From positions 2,294,001-2,358,000 of the forward strand of contig NZ_CP022990.1 in the NCBI RefSeq assembly GCF_002278075.1: a DNA stretch of 64,000 bases, in the 5' to 3' direction. The DNA comes from Paraburkholderia aromaticivorans (GTDB taxonomy: Bacteria > Pseudomonadota > Gammaproteobacteria > Burkholderiales > Burkholderiaceae). The position numbers were made by a program, and so were the translations under genes. A model generated the notes under the pieces. The model had not been told where the DNA came from, searched no databases, and was given only the letters and a program-made list of their open reading frames with translations. Shown here piece by piece: positions 35,755 to 43,538 of the stretch (its first letter is position 1; each line of letters opens with the position of its first letter).

Positions 35755-36951
35755 TTGTTAAATCATCTACTCGCGTTCCTCTCAGACGGCCTATTGGCCT
35801 TTTCATGGTGGCAGATCCTGCTCGCTACTCTGGTGTCGACGCACATCACCATCGTCAGCGTGACGGTCTATCTGCATCGGTGCCAGGCGCACCGCGCACT
35901 GGACCTGCATCCTCTCGCCAGCCATATGTTCCGTTTCTGGCTATGGATGACAACAGGAATCGTGACCGGCAAATGGGCTGCGGTCCATCGCAAACACCAC
36001 GCGAGGTGCGAGACGCAAGAAGATCCTCACAGCCCGCAAGTCAAAGGGATCTGGCGGGTATTGCTCGGCGGCGCCGAACTCTACCGTACCGAAGCGAGGA
36101 ACGAGGAAACGCTGCGCAGGTTCGGCCACGGCACGCCGGTCGACTGGATGGAGCGGAACGTCTACGAAAAATATCCGGATCTCGGCATCAGCCTGTTGAT
36201 GGTGATCGACGTCGCGCTATTTGGTGTGGTCGGTGTGTCGGTTTGGGCCATCCAGATGATGTGGATTCCATTTTGGGCCGGCGGCGTGGTCAACGGACTG
36301 GGCCATTTCTGGGGTTACCGCAATTTCGGTCCTCAGGATGCGAGCACGAACGTGATGCCGATCGGCATTCTGATCGGCGGTGAGGAACTTCACAATAATC
36401 ACCACGCGTACGCGACATCCGCCAAGCTGTCGAACAAATGGTACGAGATCGACATCGGTTGGATGTACATTTGCGTCCTCTCCGCGTTAGGGTTGGCGAC
36501 GGTGAGGAAAGTGGCGCCCCGGCCGCGTCTGCTCAAAGGCAAGGTGGTGCTGGACGACGAAACGCTTCAGGCTGTGCTGCGAAACCGCTGCGAGGTGATG
36601 GCAAGCTATGCCCGAACGGCTGAGCGCGCCTACCGGCAGGAACTCTTGCGGCTGAAGCACATCAGCAGGAGCGAGAGAGCCTTGCTGATGTGCAGCGTCA
36701 AAAGATGGTTTCGCGACGGGCAAGCAGGGCAAGGCGGCGCGCGTCAGCCGGTTTCGACACCACTCTGCGACAGCGACGCGAAGCTTCTTGTCTTCGTTGA
36801 ATTGCGCGAGGATCTCGCGGCAATCTGGGAACGCTCGAATCGCTCTCGCGAAGAGTTGCTCGGCCAATTGGAAGACTGGTGCCGACGCGCTGAACAAAGC
36901 CGCATCGACGCGCTAAGGGAATTCTCGCTTCGCCTCCGCCACTATGGTTGA
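35755..36951 (+). CDS. Acyl-lipid/acyl-CoA fatty acid desaturase (DesA-like)
   Basis: A 398-residue integral-membrane diiron desaturase. The three His boxes are HRCQAH (near residue 41), HRKHH (near 78) and HNNHH (near 212), the pattern of delta-9 desaturases of the DesA/SCD class. Hydrophobic segments WWQILLATLVSTHITIVSVTVYL and others span the membrane. The start is TTG 35755 with AGAGGG upstream; there is no good ATG and the longer frame to 35695 is basic and unlike the family. A 130-residue helical tail after residue 260 includes KVVLDDETLQAVLRNRCEVMASYARTAERAY. It introduces double bonds into membrane lipids, consuming oxygen. Confidence 0.88.
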   Translation: MLNHLLAFLSDGLLAFSWWQILLATLVSTHITIVSVTVYLHRCQAHRALDLHPLASHMFRFWLWMTTGIVTGKWAAVHRKHHARCETQEDPHSPQVKGIWRVLLGGAELYRTEARNEETLRRFGHGTPVDWMERNVYEKYPDLGISLLMVIDVALFGVVGVSVWAIQMMWIPFWAGGVVNGLGHFWGYRNFGPQDASTNVMPIGILIGGEELHNNHHAYATSAKLSNKWYEIDIGWMYICVLSALGLATVRKVAPRPRLLKGKVVLDDETLQAVLRNRCEVMASYARTAERAYRQELLRLKHISRSERALLMCSVKRWFRDGQAGQGGARQPVSTPLCDSDAKLLVFVELREDLAAIWERSNRSREELLGQLEDWCRRAEQSRIDALREFSLRLRHYG

Positions 36952-37068
36952 TGTCCAATGCCGGGGCTCCAGCTTTCGATCTATCATTGGCTGAATCACT
37001 CCAACAGATATTGATGCGAGTGGGGGGCGGGATGGCAAAATATTAGCTAGCGTATCCGAGGGTTGATC

Positions 37069-37446
37069 ATGCTTGACCATATTATTCTCACCGTAAGCGA
37101 TGTTGAACGTTCGCTTGCCTTCTATAACGCAGCGCTCAAGCCGCTCAACATCCAGTACTTCATGCCATATAAAGGCGCAAACGGTCATCCCGATCTATGG
37201 GGATTCGGCGACGGCAAGAGGGCAGTTTTCTGGCTGAAACAAGGCAGGCCAGAACCTGCGGTGATCCATTGGGGGTTCATGGCGCCCGATAACGACGCGG
37301 TCGATGCATTCTACAAGGCGGCAATGTCGGCTGGCGCGCGGGACAATATTCCGCCACGCGCGAGACTGGAATATTATCCGGGCTACTACGCAGCCGACGT
37401 GTTCGATCCTGACGGATACTCATTCGAGGTCGTGCATAAAAGCTAG
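37069..37446 (+). CDS. VOC family protein (glyoxalase/bleomycin-resistance fold)
   Basis: A 125-residue single VOC domain: MLDHIILTVSDVERSLAFYNAALKPLNI, DLWGFGDGKRAVFWLKQG, HWGFMAPDNDAVDAFYKAAMSAGARD, YYAADVFDPDGYSFEVVHKS. The first His and the last Glu are typical metal ligands. Substrate cannot be read. Start ATG 37069 follows GAGGG at 7 bases. It converges on the FNR-type gene. Confidence 0.88.
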   Translation: MLDHIILTVSDVERSLAFYNAALKPLNIQYFMPYKGANGHPDLWGFGDGKRAVFWLKQGRPEPAVIHWGFMAPDNDAVDAFYKAAMSAGARDNIPPRARLEYYPGYYAADVFDPDGYSFEVVHKS

Positions 37447-37495
37447 ACGTGCTGATGGTGGGCGCGTCTTGCGACGATACGCCGAGCAGGAGCGT

Positions 37496-38245
37496 TCAAC
37501 GCGACGCTGAAAACCAGCTCCGTAATGCCTGCACGTCCGGAATGCGGATATGCCGCCCCTTGGCCTCGATGAGATTCAGGTCGCAAAGGCGGGTGAATGC
37601 CCTGCTGACCGTTTCGAGTCGCAGTCCGACGAAATCTGCAATATCGGTCCGACTGAGGGGAAGCGAGAACTCGGTAAAGTGCTGTTTGCGCGCGGCAAGC
37701 TGGTCCGAAAACCAGAGGAGAAATCCACAGATGCGCCGTTCGGCGTTGGCGCTCGCGGTGAACAGGAACGCCTGCTGCCGCTGTTGCATGACGCGGGCAA
37801 CGAGACGGTGAAACTGAGTGCCAATCAACTGGTTCTGGGAGATGCGGCGCAGCAGATGCCGGTAAGGGATCACACAAAAGACCGAATTCTCAAGGGCGAC
37901 GACCGTAACGGGCTGTGTTCCAGACGCGGCGCCGAGGAAGCCAACGACATCCCCTCTCAAAGCAAGCGCCGCAATCTGGAGCCTTCCATCGTCGGAGCGC
38001 GCCACGGCTTTGGACGAACCGCTCGCAATCGCGAAGAGATGCGTGAATGGAGCACCTTGCTCGTAGAGAACCTTGCCTTGCTCCACTCGCCTTCTCTCGA
38101 CAACCACGTCGGCGAGACCTGACACCTGGTGTAAGTCAAGGCCGCTTCCTAGACATAGTTCTCGGATTCCACATTGCGCGCAATGATTTGGGCGTTCGCT
38201 AGCAAAAGACTGCTTGCCAAGGGCGATGAGTAGTTCGTGGTCCAT
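37496..38245 (-). CDS. FNR/ANR-type oxygen-responsive transcriptional regulator
   Basis: A 249-residue Crp/Fnr protein. The N-terminal cluster cysteines are C22, C25 and C31 (C-x2-C-x5-C), the same spacing as E. coli Fnr, with a fourth at C124 in ALENSVFCVIP. So it should hold an oxygen-labile [4Fe-4S] cluster. The cyclic-nucleotide-like roll covers residues 45-130. The HTH recognition helix LRLETVSRAFTRL has E-T-V-S-R, the FNR-type reader of TTGAT half-sites. ATG 38245 is assumed; a longer in-frame reading to 38356 gives a Pro/Arg-rich tail. It should act at the FNR box at 32678 and perhaps at the palindrome 38722-38735. Confidence 0.9.
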   Translation of the reverse strand: MDHELLIALGKQSFASERPNHCAQCGIRELCLGSGLDLHQVSGLADVVVERRRVEQGKVLYEQGAPFTHLFAIASGSSKAVARSDDGRLQIAALALRGDVVGFLGAASGTQPVTVVALENSVFCVIPYRHLLRRISQNQLIGTQFHRLVARVMQQRQQAFLFTASANAERRICGFLLWFSDQLAARKQHFTEFSLPLSRTDIADFVGLRLETVSRAFTRLCDLNLIEAKGRHIRIPDVQALRSWFSASR

Positions 38246-38685
38246 TGCTGATGAGTACCGGGTGAGTGGCTCGCGTGGCGCGTTTCGATTGGCGGGGCAT
38301 GACCCCTTCGTCGACGAACTGGCGAGGGTGTGTCTATTCGCAGGTGGCACTCCCACGCGTTTCCGCCGGTCGTGCTGGCGGCGCCTGACGATTCACACAG
38401 TGGCGTATGCCGCACCGAGCGGCTGCTTTAATGCAGATGTGGTCATTAGCCGGTGATGCAAGGGCGAACTAAAAACGCCGACCTGACTTCGGATTGTTCT
38501 GCCCAACCGCGCAGGGTTAGCCGTCGACAATCTGAACAGACTTGATTGATGGCGAGCGTTCGTTGTTGCAGGCGCCGGCCCGTCTCCTCACCAACCTTCC
38601 ATGCAGTGTTGGCACTCCGGAGCACTCCCGGCGCCCTGAACTGAAAGGGTGGCCAACCTGTCTCCTGAACCGATCATATTGCCCG

Positions 38686-38726
38686 GTCGACTTCGTGCGC
38701 TCATCGATACAGCGCACGAAGTTGAC
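38686..38726. repeat. Large inverted repeat next to the FNR gene
   Basis: Arms 38686-38701 (GTCGACTTCGTGCGCT) and 38711-38726 (AGCGCACGAAGTTGAC) match in 15 of 16 positions, the mismatch being a G-T wobble, with a 9-base spacer CATCGATAC. As RNA it gives a very stable hairpin. No T tract follows. Confidence 0.7.
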
Positions 38727-38735
38727 TAAAGTCAA
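38722..38735. promoter_or_regulatory. FNR-like palindrome
   Basis: TTGAC-TAAA-GTCAA is a perfect 14-base palindrome of the TTG-N8-CAA type used by FNR/Crp-family proteins. Its left half is shared with the right arm of the repeat 38686-38726. It differs from the strict FNR box (TTGAT...ATCAA) by one base per half-site. Confidence 0.5.
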
Positions 38736-38905
38736 ATGAGTGGATTGGCCGAGTCGCCAAAGGACCAAGTGTGACGACGTGAACCGGTATCTTGGTGGTG
38801 GATTTCATGTGAATACCAATAGCCGCAGCGTTGATCGGCGGCACAATCATCAGACCTTTTGTAACTCGGCTCCTATGAACAGTTCACTTGCCGGCATGCC
38901 TTTTC

Positions 38906-39256
38906 ATGCGTGATCGATGGTGCCTGTACGCGCATTCGCTCAATGATCATTGTTTGACATTGTTCGACGAATGGTGCGAAAGGCGGGCGATATTGCCGCT
39001 CTACCACTTGATGAATGCATGGCCGTTTTTGTCTGTGTCCGGTTCGGCGATATCTCGCCTGTACGCACGGCTAGGCGGACTACTGAGCGACGAGGCCTCG
39101 GGGTTGCTCGAGAGCGAACGAACGACAATCAACATGATTCTGCGAGATCGATGCGTCGATATTGAGAGTTTGGACGACGAAGTGGCGGATGCAGTGTGCG
39201 AGTTCTGCTCGCGGCGACGAGATGAATCTTCTTTGGTGCATTGGAACGCCGGCTAG
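38906..39256 (+). CDS. Hypothetical protein, possibly Burkholderiales-specific
   Basis: A 116-residue frame with protein-like composition (MRDRWCLYAHSLNDHCLTLFDEWCERRAI, LYHLMNAWPFL, LYARLGGLLSDEASGLLESERTTINMILRDRCVDIESL). It reads as a small alpha-helical protein with several Cys and Trp. I do not recognise a family. The start is either ATG 38906 or TTG 38888; neither has a clear ribosome site, so it may be spurious. Confidence 0.45.
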   Translation: MRDRWCLYAHSLNDHCLTLFDEWCERRAILPLYHLMNAWPFLSVSGSAISRLYARLGGLLSDEASGLLESERTTINMILRDRCVDIESLDDEVADAVCEFCSRRRDESSLVHWNAG

Positions 39257-39375
39257 CCAATTGAATTGTTCCTTGGGCGCGAACGCAATCGACGGCAGCC
39301 ATAAAGAAAATATGAAAGTCGGTCGCGCCGATAATAATTGGTACACCAAACATTATGTGAACGTGAGAATTCCCC

Positions 39376-39402
39376 TAAAGATATCGAGCCGCGGGCCGTT
39401 AG
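39376..39402 (+). promoter_or_regulatory. Sigma-28 (FliA)-like promoter upstream of the MCP gene
   Basis: TAAAGATA, 11 bases, GCCGTTAG. The consensus is TAAAGTTT-N11-GCCGATAA; the match is 6 of 8 in each box with the exact spacing. It lies 62 bases before the chemoreceptor start codon. Confidence 0.6.
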
Positions 39403-39463
39403 CAGACTGTAGAGATGCAGCACCGTCTGCTCGTTGTGGTCACCTTGAGAGGTTCGTTAACGT

Positions 39464-41011
39464 ATGAAGCTGTCCTTCGCCCAGAAGCTCTGGCTCCCGC
39501 TGGTCCTGAGCCTTGCATGTCTTGCCGGCATGTCGATCTACAACGCGTACGAAGAAAGGGACGCCCAGCTGGAAGATCGCAAACGGGACCTGGTCCACTC
39601 TGCCGATATCGCCCTTAGCATCGTCAAGACATACGGTGACGCGGTAGCCGCGGGATCGCTGAGCGAGCCGGAGGCGAGGAAGCAGGCCATGGCAAAAATC
39701 AGGGCCATCCGGTACGGGGACGAAGGCTATTTCGCGATTATCGATTCGCAAGCAATCGTGCTGATGCATCCCACGCGTCCGGAGATGGACGGCAAGGACG
39801 CCAGCAACTACAAGGATCCGAACGGCGTATATGTCTTTCGAGCCGCGGTTGATGCCGTCAAGCACGACGGCAAGGGGTTTAACGAGTATGCATTTCCGCG
39901 GCCGGGCTCGACCGAAGCCTCTCCGAAAATCTCGTACAACGTGGCCTATCAGCCGTGGGGCTGGATTCTCACGACGGGCGTGTACGTGGATGACATCGAC
40001 GCGGCATTCCGTTCAATGTTGTATAGGAGCCTCGGCATCATGCTGGTGCTGGTCGGCGCCTTGTCGACTGTCGTGGTGCTGTTCAATCGCAGCATCCTGC
40101 GCGCGATGGGAGGAGAGCCATCCTACGCCGCCGAACTCGCTAACCAGATCGCCGGCAATGACCTGACCGCAGTGGTCAGGACGAGTCGCGATGATCAATC
40201 AAGCCTGCTGTTTTCGATGAAAAGCATGCAGGAGCAACTCACGCGGACGATCGGCGCGATCAAGGTCTCTGCCGATTCGATCGCGACCGCTTCGCATCAG
40301 ATTGCAGTAGGCAATCAGGACCTGTCCCAGCGTACCGAGGAGCAGGCTGCGGCTCTCGAGCAGACGGCCGCCACGATGGAACAACTGATCTCCACGGTCA
40401 GCAAGAACGCCGAGAATGCAAGCGAGGCGAGTCAACTCGCTGTTCAGGCGGTGAAGGTGGCCGAACAGGGCGGCGTCGTGGTGACGCGGGTCGTGGAAAC
40501 CATGGACGGAATCAACGCCGGTTCCGACAAGATTGCCGATATTATCGGCATGATCGAAAGCATCGCATTCCAAACCAATATTCTTGCGTTGAACGCGGCC
40601 GTGGAAGCGGCGCGTGCCGGGGAGCAGGGCCGAGGCTTTGCGGTGGTCGCTTCCGAGGTGCGCTCGCTCGCGCAGCGCTCTTCGACCGCGTCGAAGGAGA
40701 TCAGGGAACTGATTCATGATTCTGTGCAACGGGTACGCGCCGGCGCCGGCTACGCGCAGGACGCCGGCGAAGCCATGGACAGGATTACGCAGGAGGTCAA
40801 GCGCGTGACAGATCTCATGAGCGAGATCGCCGCTTCGTCGCAGGCGCAAAGTAAGGGCATCGGGGAGGTGAATGAGGCTGTCACGCAGATGGATCAGGTA
40901 ACGCAGCAGAACGCGGCACTGGTCGAAGAGGCCGCGGCGGCAGCCAGTTCGCTGGAGATGCAGGCGGACGACCTGAAGGCTGTGGTTTCCAGATTCCGGC
41001 TGGGCGCGTAG
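39464..41011 (+). CDS. Methyl-accepting chemotaxis protein with single-Cache sensor
   Basis: A 515-residue chemoreceptor. TM1 (residues 7-27, LWLPLVLSLACLAGMSIYNAY) is followed by a periplasmic single Cache domain (about 40-185; YGDEGYFAIIDSQAIVLMHPTRPEMDGKDAS and YQPWGWILTTGVYVDDID), TM2 (about 188-210), a short HAMP, and the signalling helix bundle with the tip IESIAFQTNILALNAAVEAARAGEQGRGFAVVASEVRSLAQRSS. Such sCache proteins commonly sense small organic acids. The gene is preceded by a sigma-28-like promoter, so it likely belongs to the flagellar regulon. Confidence 0.93.
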   Translation: MKLSFAQKLWLPLVLSLACLAGMSIYNAYEERDAQLEDRKRDLVHSADIALSIVKTYGDAVAAGSLSEPEARKQAMAKIRAIRYGDEGYFAIIDSQAIVLMHPTRPEMDGKDASNYKDPNGVYVFRAAVDAVKHDGKGFNEYAFPRPGSTEASPKISYNVAYQPWGWILTTGVYVDDIDAAFRSMLYRSLGIMLVLVGALSTVVVLFNRSILRAMGGEPSYAAELANQIAGNDLTAVVRTSRDDQSSLLFSMKSMQEQLTRTIGAIKVSADSIATASHQIAVGNQDLSQRTEEQAAALEQTAATMEQLISTVSKNAENASEASQLAVQAVKVAEQGGVVVTRVVETMDGINAGSDKIADIIGMIESIAFQTNILALNAAVEAARAGEQGRGFAVVASEVRSLAQRSSTASKEIRELIHDSVQRVRAGAGYAQDAGEAMDRITQEVKRVTDLMSEIAASSQAQSKGIGEVNEAVTQMDQVTQQNAALVEEAAAAASSLEMQADDLKAVVSRFRLGA

Positions 41012-41254
41012 CGTGGCCCCGGCATGCGCGCCGGCGGTCGGGCGCGCAGGGCGATTGCAGCGCGTGTCGAGGCAGCGCCTGCGCCCGCCGTAAAGCCAAG
41101 GGCACTTCACGGATCGCACGGCGGTGCAAGCCGCTGAATCAGACGCTTGGCCTTTCGGTGGGTTCGAACCGTTGAACAGGAACGAACACCCGACTGGGAG
41201 GCTGCACGAGCCGCTGCAAACAACATGCAAGAAGCCTTACACCCGGGAGCTTCC

Positions 41255-43426
41255 ATGACCATGTCGAAAGAGCTTGCCGACGCAACGCCTGACAACGACT
41301 TGATGGACGACGGTTCGCATCTGTACAGCCAGGCCTGGGCGTCTTCGCTCACCTCCTTGACGGAGGTGTTGCGACACAATGCCGCCGATATTGTGAAGCG
41401 GTTCTATGACGGCCTGATTCGCCTGCCTAAATCGAAGCACACGCTCGCGGCGTTGTCCGAGCACGAACTTCAGCATCTCAAGACGCAGCAGATCCAGAAT
41501 CTCTACGCGCTCGCGTCGCCGGACCTGACCGCGGTGGATCATCGCACGATGGCGCTGCGGGTCGGACGGATCCACGCCATCGTCGGTCTGGAGTGGGAAG
41601 ACCTGATTCGCAGCCGGGGAATCCTTTCCGCTGCGATTCACGACACACTCGATACGACATTGCACGGCAAGGCACTTGCGGTGCTGGGAAGGCGGTTGAC
41701 GCAGGATCTGGCGTGGCAGACTGAGGCCTACCAGCGTCTGCAGACTTCGCGTCAGGACGTATTGCTGCGTGTGACCCGACTGGCGTGGGAAGTGGAAAGC
41801 TATACGGATCTGATCGGCAGGGTCGTTCAGATCCTCGGCGAACACGACGAGGTCGCGGGTTGCTCGGTTGGCCGCCCCGATGCTCAAGGTGTCTTTCGCT
41901 TCGAGTCGGTGTCGGGCAAAACCATGGAGCGGTATCTCGCCGGGTTCGAGAACTCGCCAGAGCGGCCGATCTCGAACGGCGATTTGCCTCAAGGGCAAGG
42001 TCCAGTCGGACGCGCCTGGCGTAGCGGGAACGTGGAACGCAGCACCAACTTTGCGACGGATCCGCTCATGGCGCCGTGGAAGGTACTGGCGCTACGGGAG
42101 AGTTTTCGCTCCAGCGTGGCGATTCCTCTACGTCAACCCGGCCATCCGCCCAAGGCCATTCTTTCGCTTTACAGCGCGTTTCCGGGCGGGTATTCGGCAG
42201 CGGACCAAATGGCTTTCATCATGCCCTTGCAAACTCTTCTCGGGCTCGCGATTGCGCGGATCGAGAATCAGGAAGGGCGTACTCATGCCGTACCTTACGC
42301 GACGCGACAACATTGGGCGGCGCTGTTGAGATCGGATGCGTTGGAAATGCATTATCAGCCGCTGCTGGACCTCAAAACCGGGCAGGTGACCAAAGTCGAA
42401 GCGCTGGCCCGCCTGCGGGACGGCGACCGGGTGTTGACGCCCGGTGAGTTTTTCCCGGCGCTGTCCTCGGATGATTTTCTCGACCTTTACGTGCGGGGTT
42501 TGGCACAGGTGCTGTCGCAGCGGAATGGCTGGCTGCAAGTTGGCGTCGAGTTGGAGGTGTCGGTGAATCTGCCCTCCAGTGCATTGGGTGACAACCGCTA
42601 TTTCGAAGCCACCCGGCAAGCCCTGAAGGAATACGTTTGCCGTCCAGACATGTTGACCCTGGAAATTCTCGAAACGGATGCCCTTCCATCTGGTATGGAC
42701 GTGTCCGGCGAACTGGCGAAATTCAAGTTGCTCGGCATAAACCTGGCGGAAGACGACCTGGGGTCCGGGCACAGCAGCCTGAACCGCTTGCGCGAATTAC
42801 CGTTTGACTGGATCAAGATCGACCGCAGTATCGTGAGTGTTGCGGGTCAGGACGCCTCCAATGTGTTGCGTTTCGTTTATCAGTTGACAAGGCTTGGCCG
42901 CTCGCTGGGTAAATCCGTGGTCGTGGAAGGGATTGAAGATGCGGGGATGCTGGAGGCAATCGTCATTCTCGGCGCCGACGTTGCGCAGGGCTATGCGATC
43001 GCGCGCCCCATGCCGGCGCAACAGTTGACGACATGGATGCATAACCAGCCGCATGTGCCGCGTTCCCTTGAAGCGAGGAGCGCGCTGGGCAAACTGGCCA
43101 CGTTGCTAATCTGGGAAGAACGCCTGCATCTGATTTGCGAGGACCCGCGCGCGTTCGGCAGGCTGTTCGACATCGTGACCACGCCGGCCACGATCGATGT
43201 CGCCGCGCCGGCTGTGCCAGCGCCGCTCGACTCGGCCTGTCAGGTTTGCCCATTCTCCCGGTTCTTTAGCGAAACGGAATCCATTTTGCCAAAGGGACTT
43301 TCGGATCCGACCGCGCAGCGGGCGTTGATTGCGGCTGCGGTGAATCACGGGCCCGACAGCGTGGCCTATCGGTCGGCACGCCAGCGGCTTGTGACCGCCA
43401 TCATGAGCGAGGCGGTCGAACACTGA
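41255..43426 (+). CDS. Globin-coupled c-di-GMP phosphodiesterase (globin-GAF-EAL)
   Basis: A 723-residue cytoplasmic sensor. Residues about 20-165 are a globin-coupled sensor domain; LRVGRIHAIVGLEW carries the proximal haem His (H107). A GAF domain follows (about 170-340), then EAL (about 350-600) with catalytic EAL (VEALARL), SVNLP, EILETDAL, EDDLGSGHSSL, WIKIDRS, VVEGIED and AQGYAIARP, so it should be active. A 100-residue tail includes CQVCPFSRFF. ATG 41255 follows GGGAG; longer frames to 41225 or 41147 lack sites. It should hydrolyse c-di-GMP in response to O2 or NO at the haem. It lies 243 bases after the chemoreceptor and 112 before the cyclase. Confidence 0.9.
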   Translation: MTMSKELADATPDNDLMDDGSHLYSQAWASSLTSLTEVLRHNAADIVKRFYDGLIRLPKSKHTLAALSEHELQHLKTQQIQNLYALASPDLTAVDHRTMALRVGRIHAIVGLEWEDLIRSRGILSAAIHDTLDTTLHGKALAVLGRRLTQDLAWQTEAYQRLQTSRQDVLLRVTRLAWEVESYTDLIGRVVQILGEHDEVAGCSVGRPDAQGVFRFESVSGKTMERYLAGFENSPERPISNGDLPQGQGPVGRAWRSGNVERSTNFATDPLMAPWKVLALRESFRSSVAIPLRQPGHPPKAILSLYSAFPGGYSAADQMAFIMPLQTLLGLAIARIENQEGRTHAVPYATRQHWAALLRSDALEMHYQPLLDLKTGQVTKVEALARLRDGDRVLTPGEFFPALSSDDFLDLYVRGLAQVLSQRNGWLQVGVELEVSVNLPSSALGDNRYFEATRQALKEYVCRPDMLTLEILETDALPSGMDVSGELAKFKLLGINLAEDDLGSGHSSLNRLRELPFDWIKIDRSIVSVAGQDASNVLRFVYQLTRLGRSLGKSVVVEGIEDAGMLEAIVILGADVAQGYAIARPMPAQQLTTWMHNQPHVPRSLEARSALGKLATLLIWEERLHLICEDPRAFGRLFDIVTTPATIDVAAPAVPAPLDSACQVCPFSRFFSETESILPKGLSDPTAQRALIAAAVNHGPDSVAYRSARQRLVTAIMSEAVEH

Positions 43427-43538
43427 GCGACGACAACTCCCGCGGGTGGCAGCCAGTTGCGTAGAAACGACTGCATACGGCCGCGCCCGCTTGCGGTATT
43501 CATTTTTTTTTGACGCGCGATGAATCGCGTACGTTTCC

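Larger units (their letters stand above)
38246..38905. other. Non-coding region with interlocked inverted repeats
   Basis: Between the FNR gene and the next candidate gene there is no frame with convincing composition. Instead, 38686-38735 holds a 16-bp inverted repeat interlocked with a TTGAC-N4-GTCAA palindrome. The rest I cannot assign. Confidence 0.5.

Noticed and set aside
38851..38878. TTGAT...ATCA near 38850 as another FNR site
   Set aside because: The half-sites are separated by about 10 bases instead of 4, so they do not make an FNR box.
39327..39334. GCCGATAA as a second sigma-28 -10 element
   Set aside because: The -10 match is perfect but no -35 element lies 11 bases upstream (TAAAGAAA is 17 bases away).
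43502..43510. T9 run after the EAL gene as an intrinsic terminator
   Set aside because: Only a 4-bp stem (CCGC/GCGG) precedes it; too weak to call, though it may pause polymerase.
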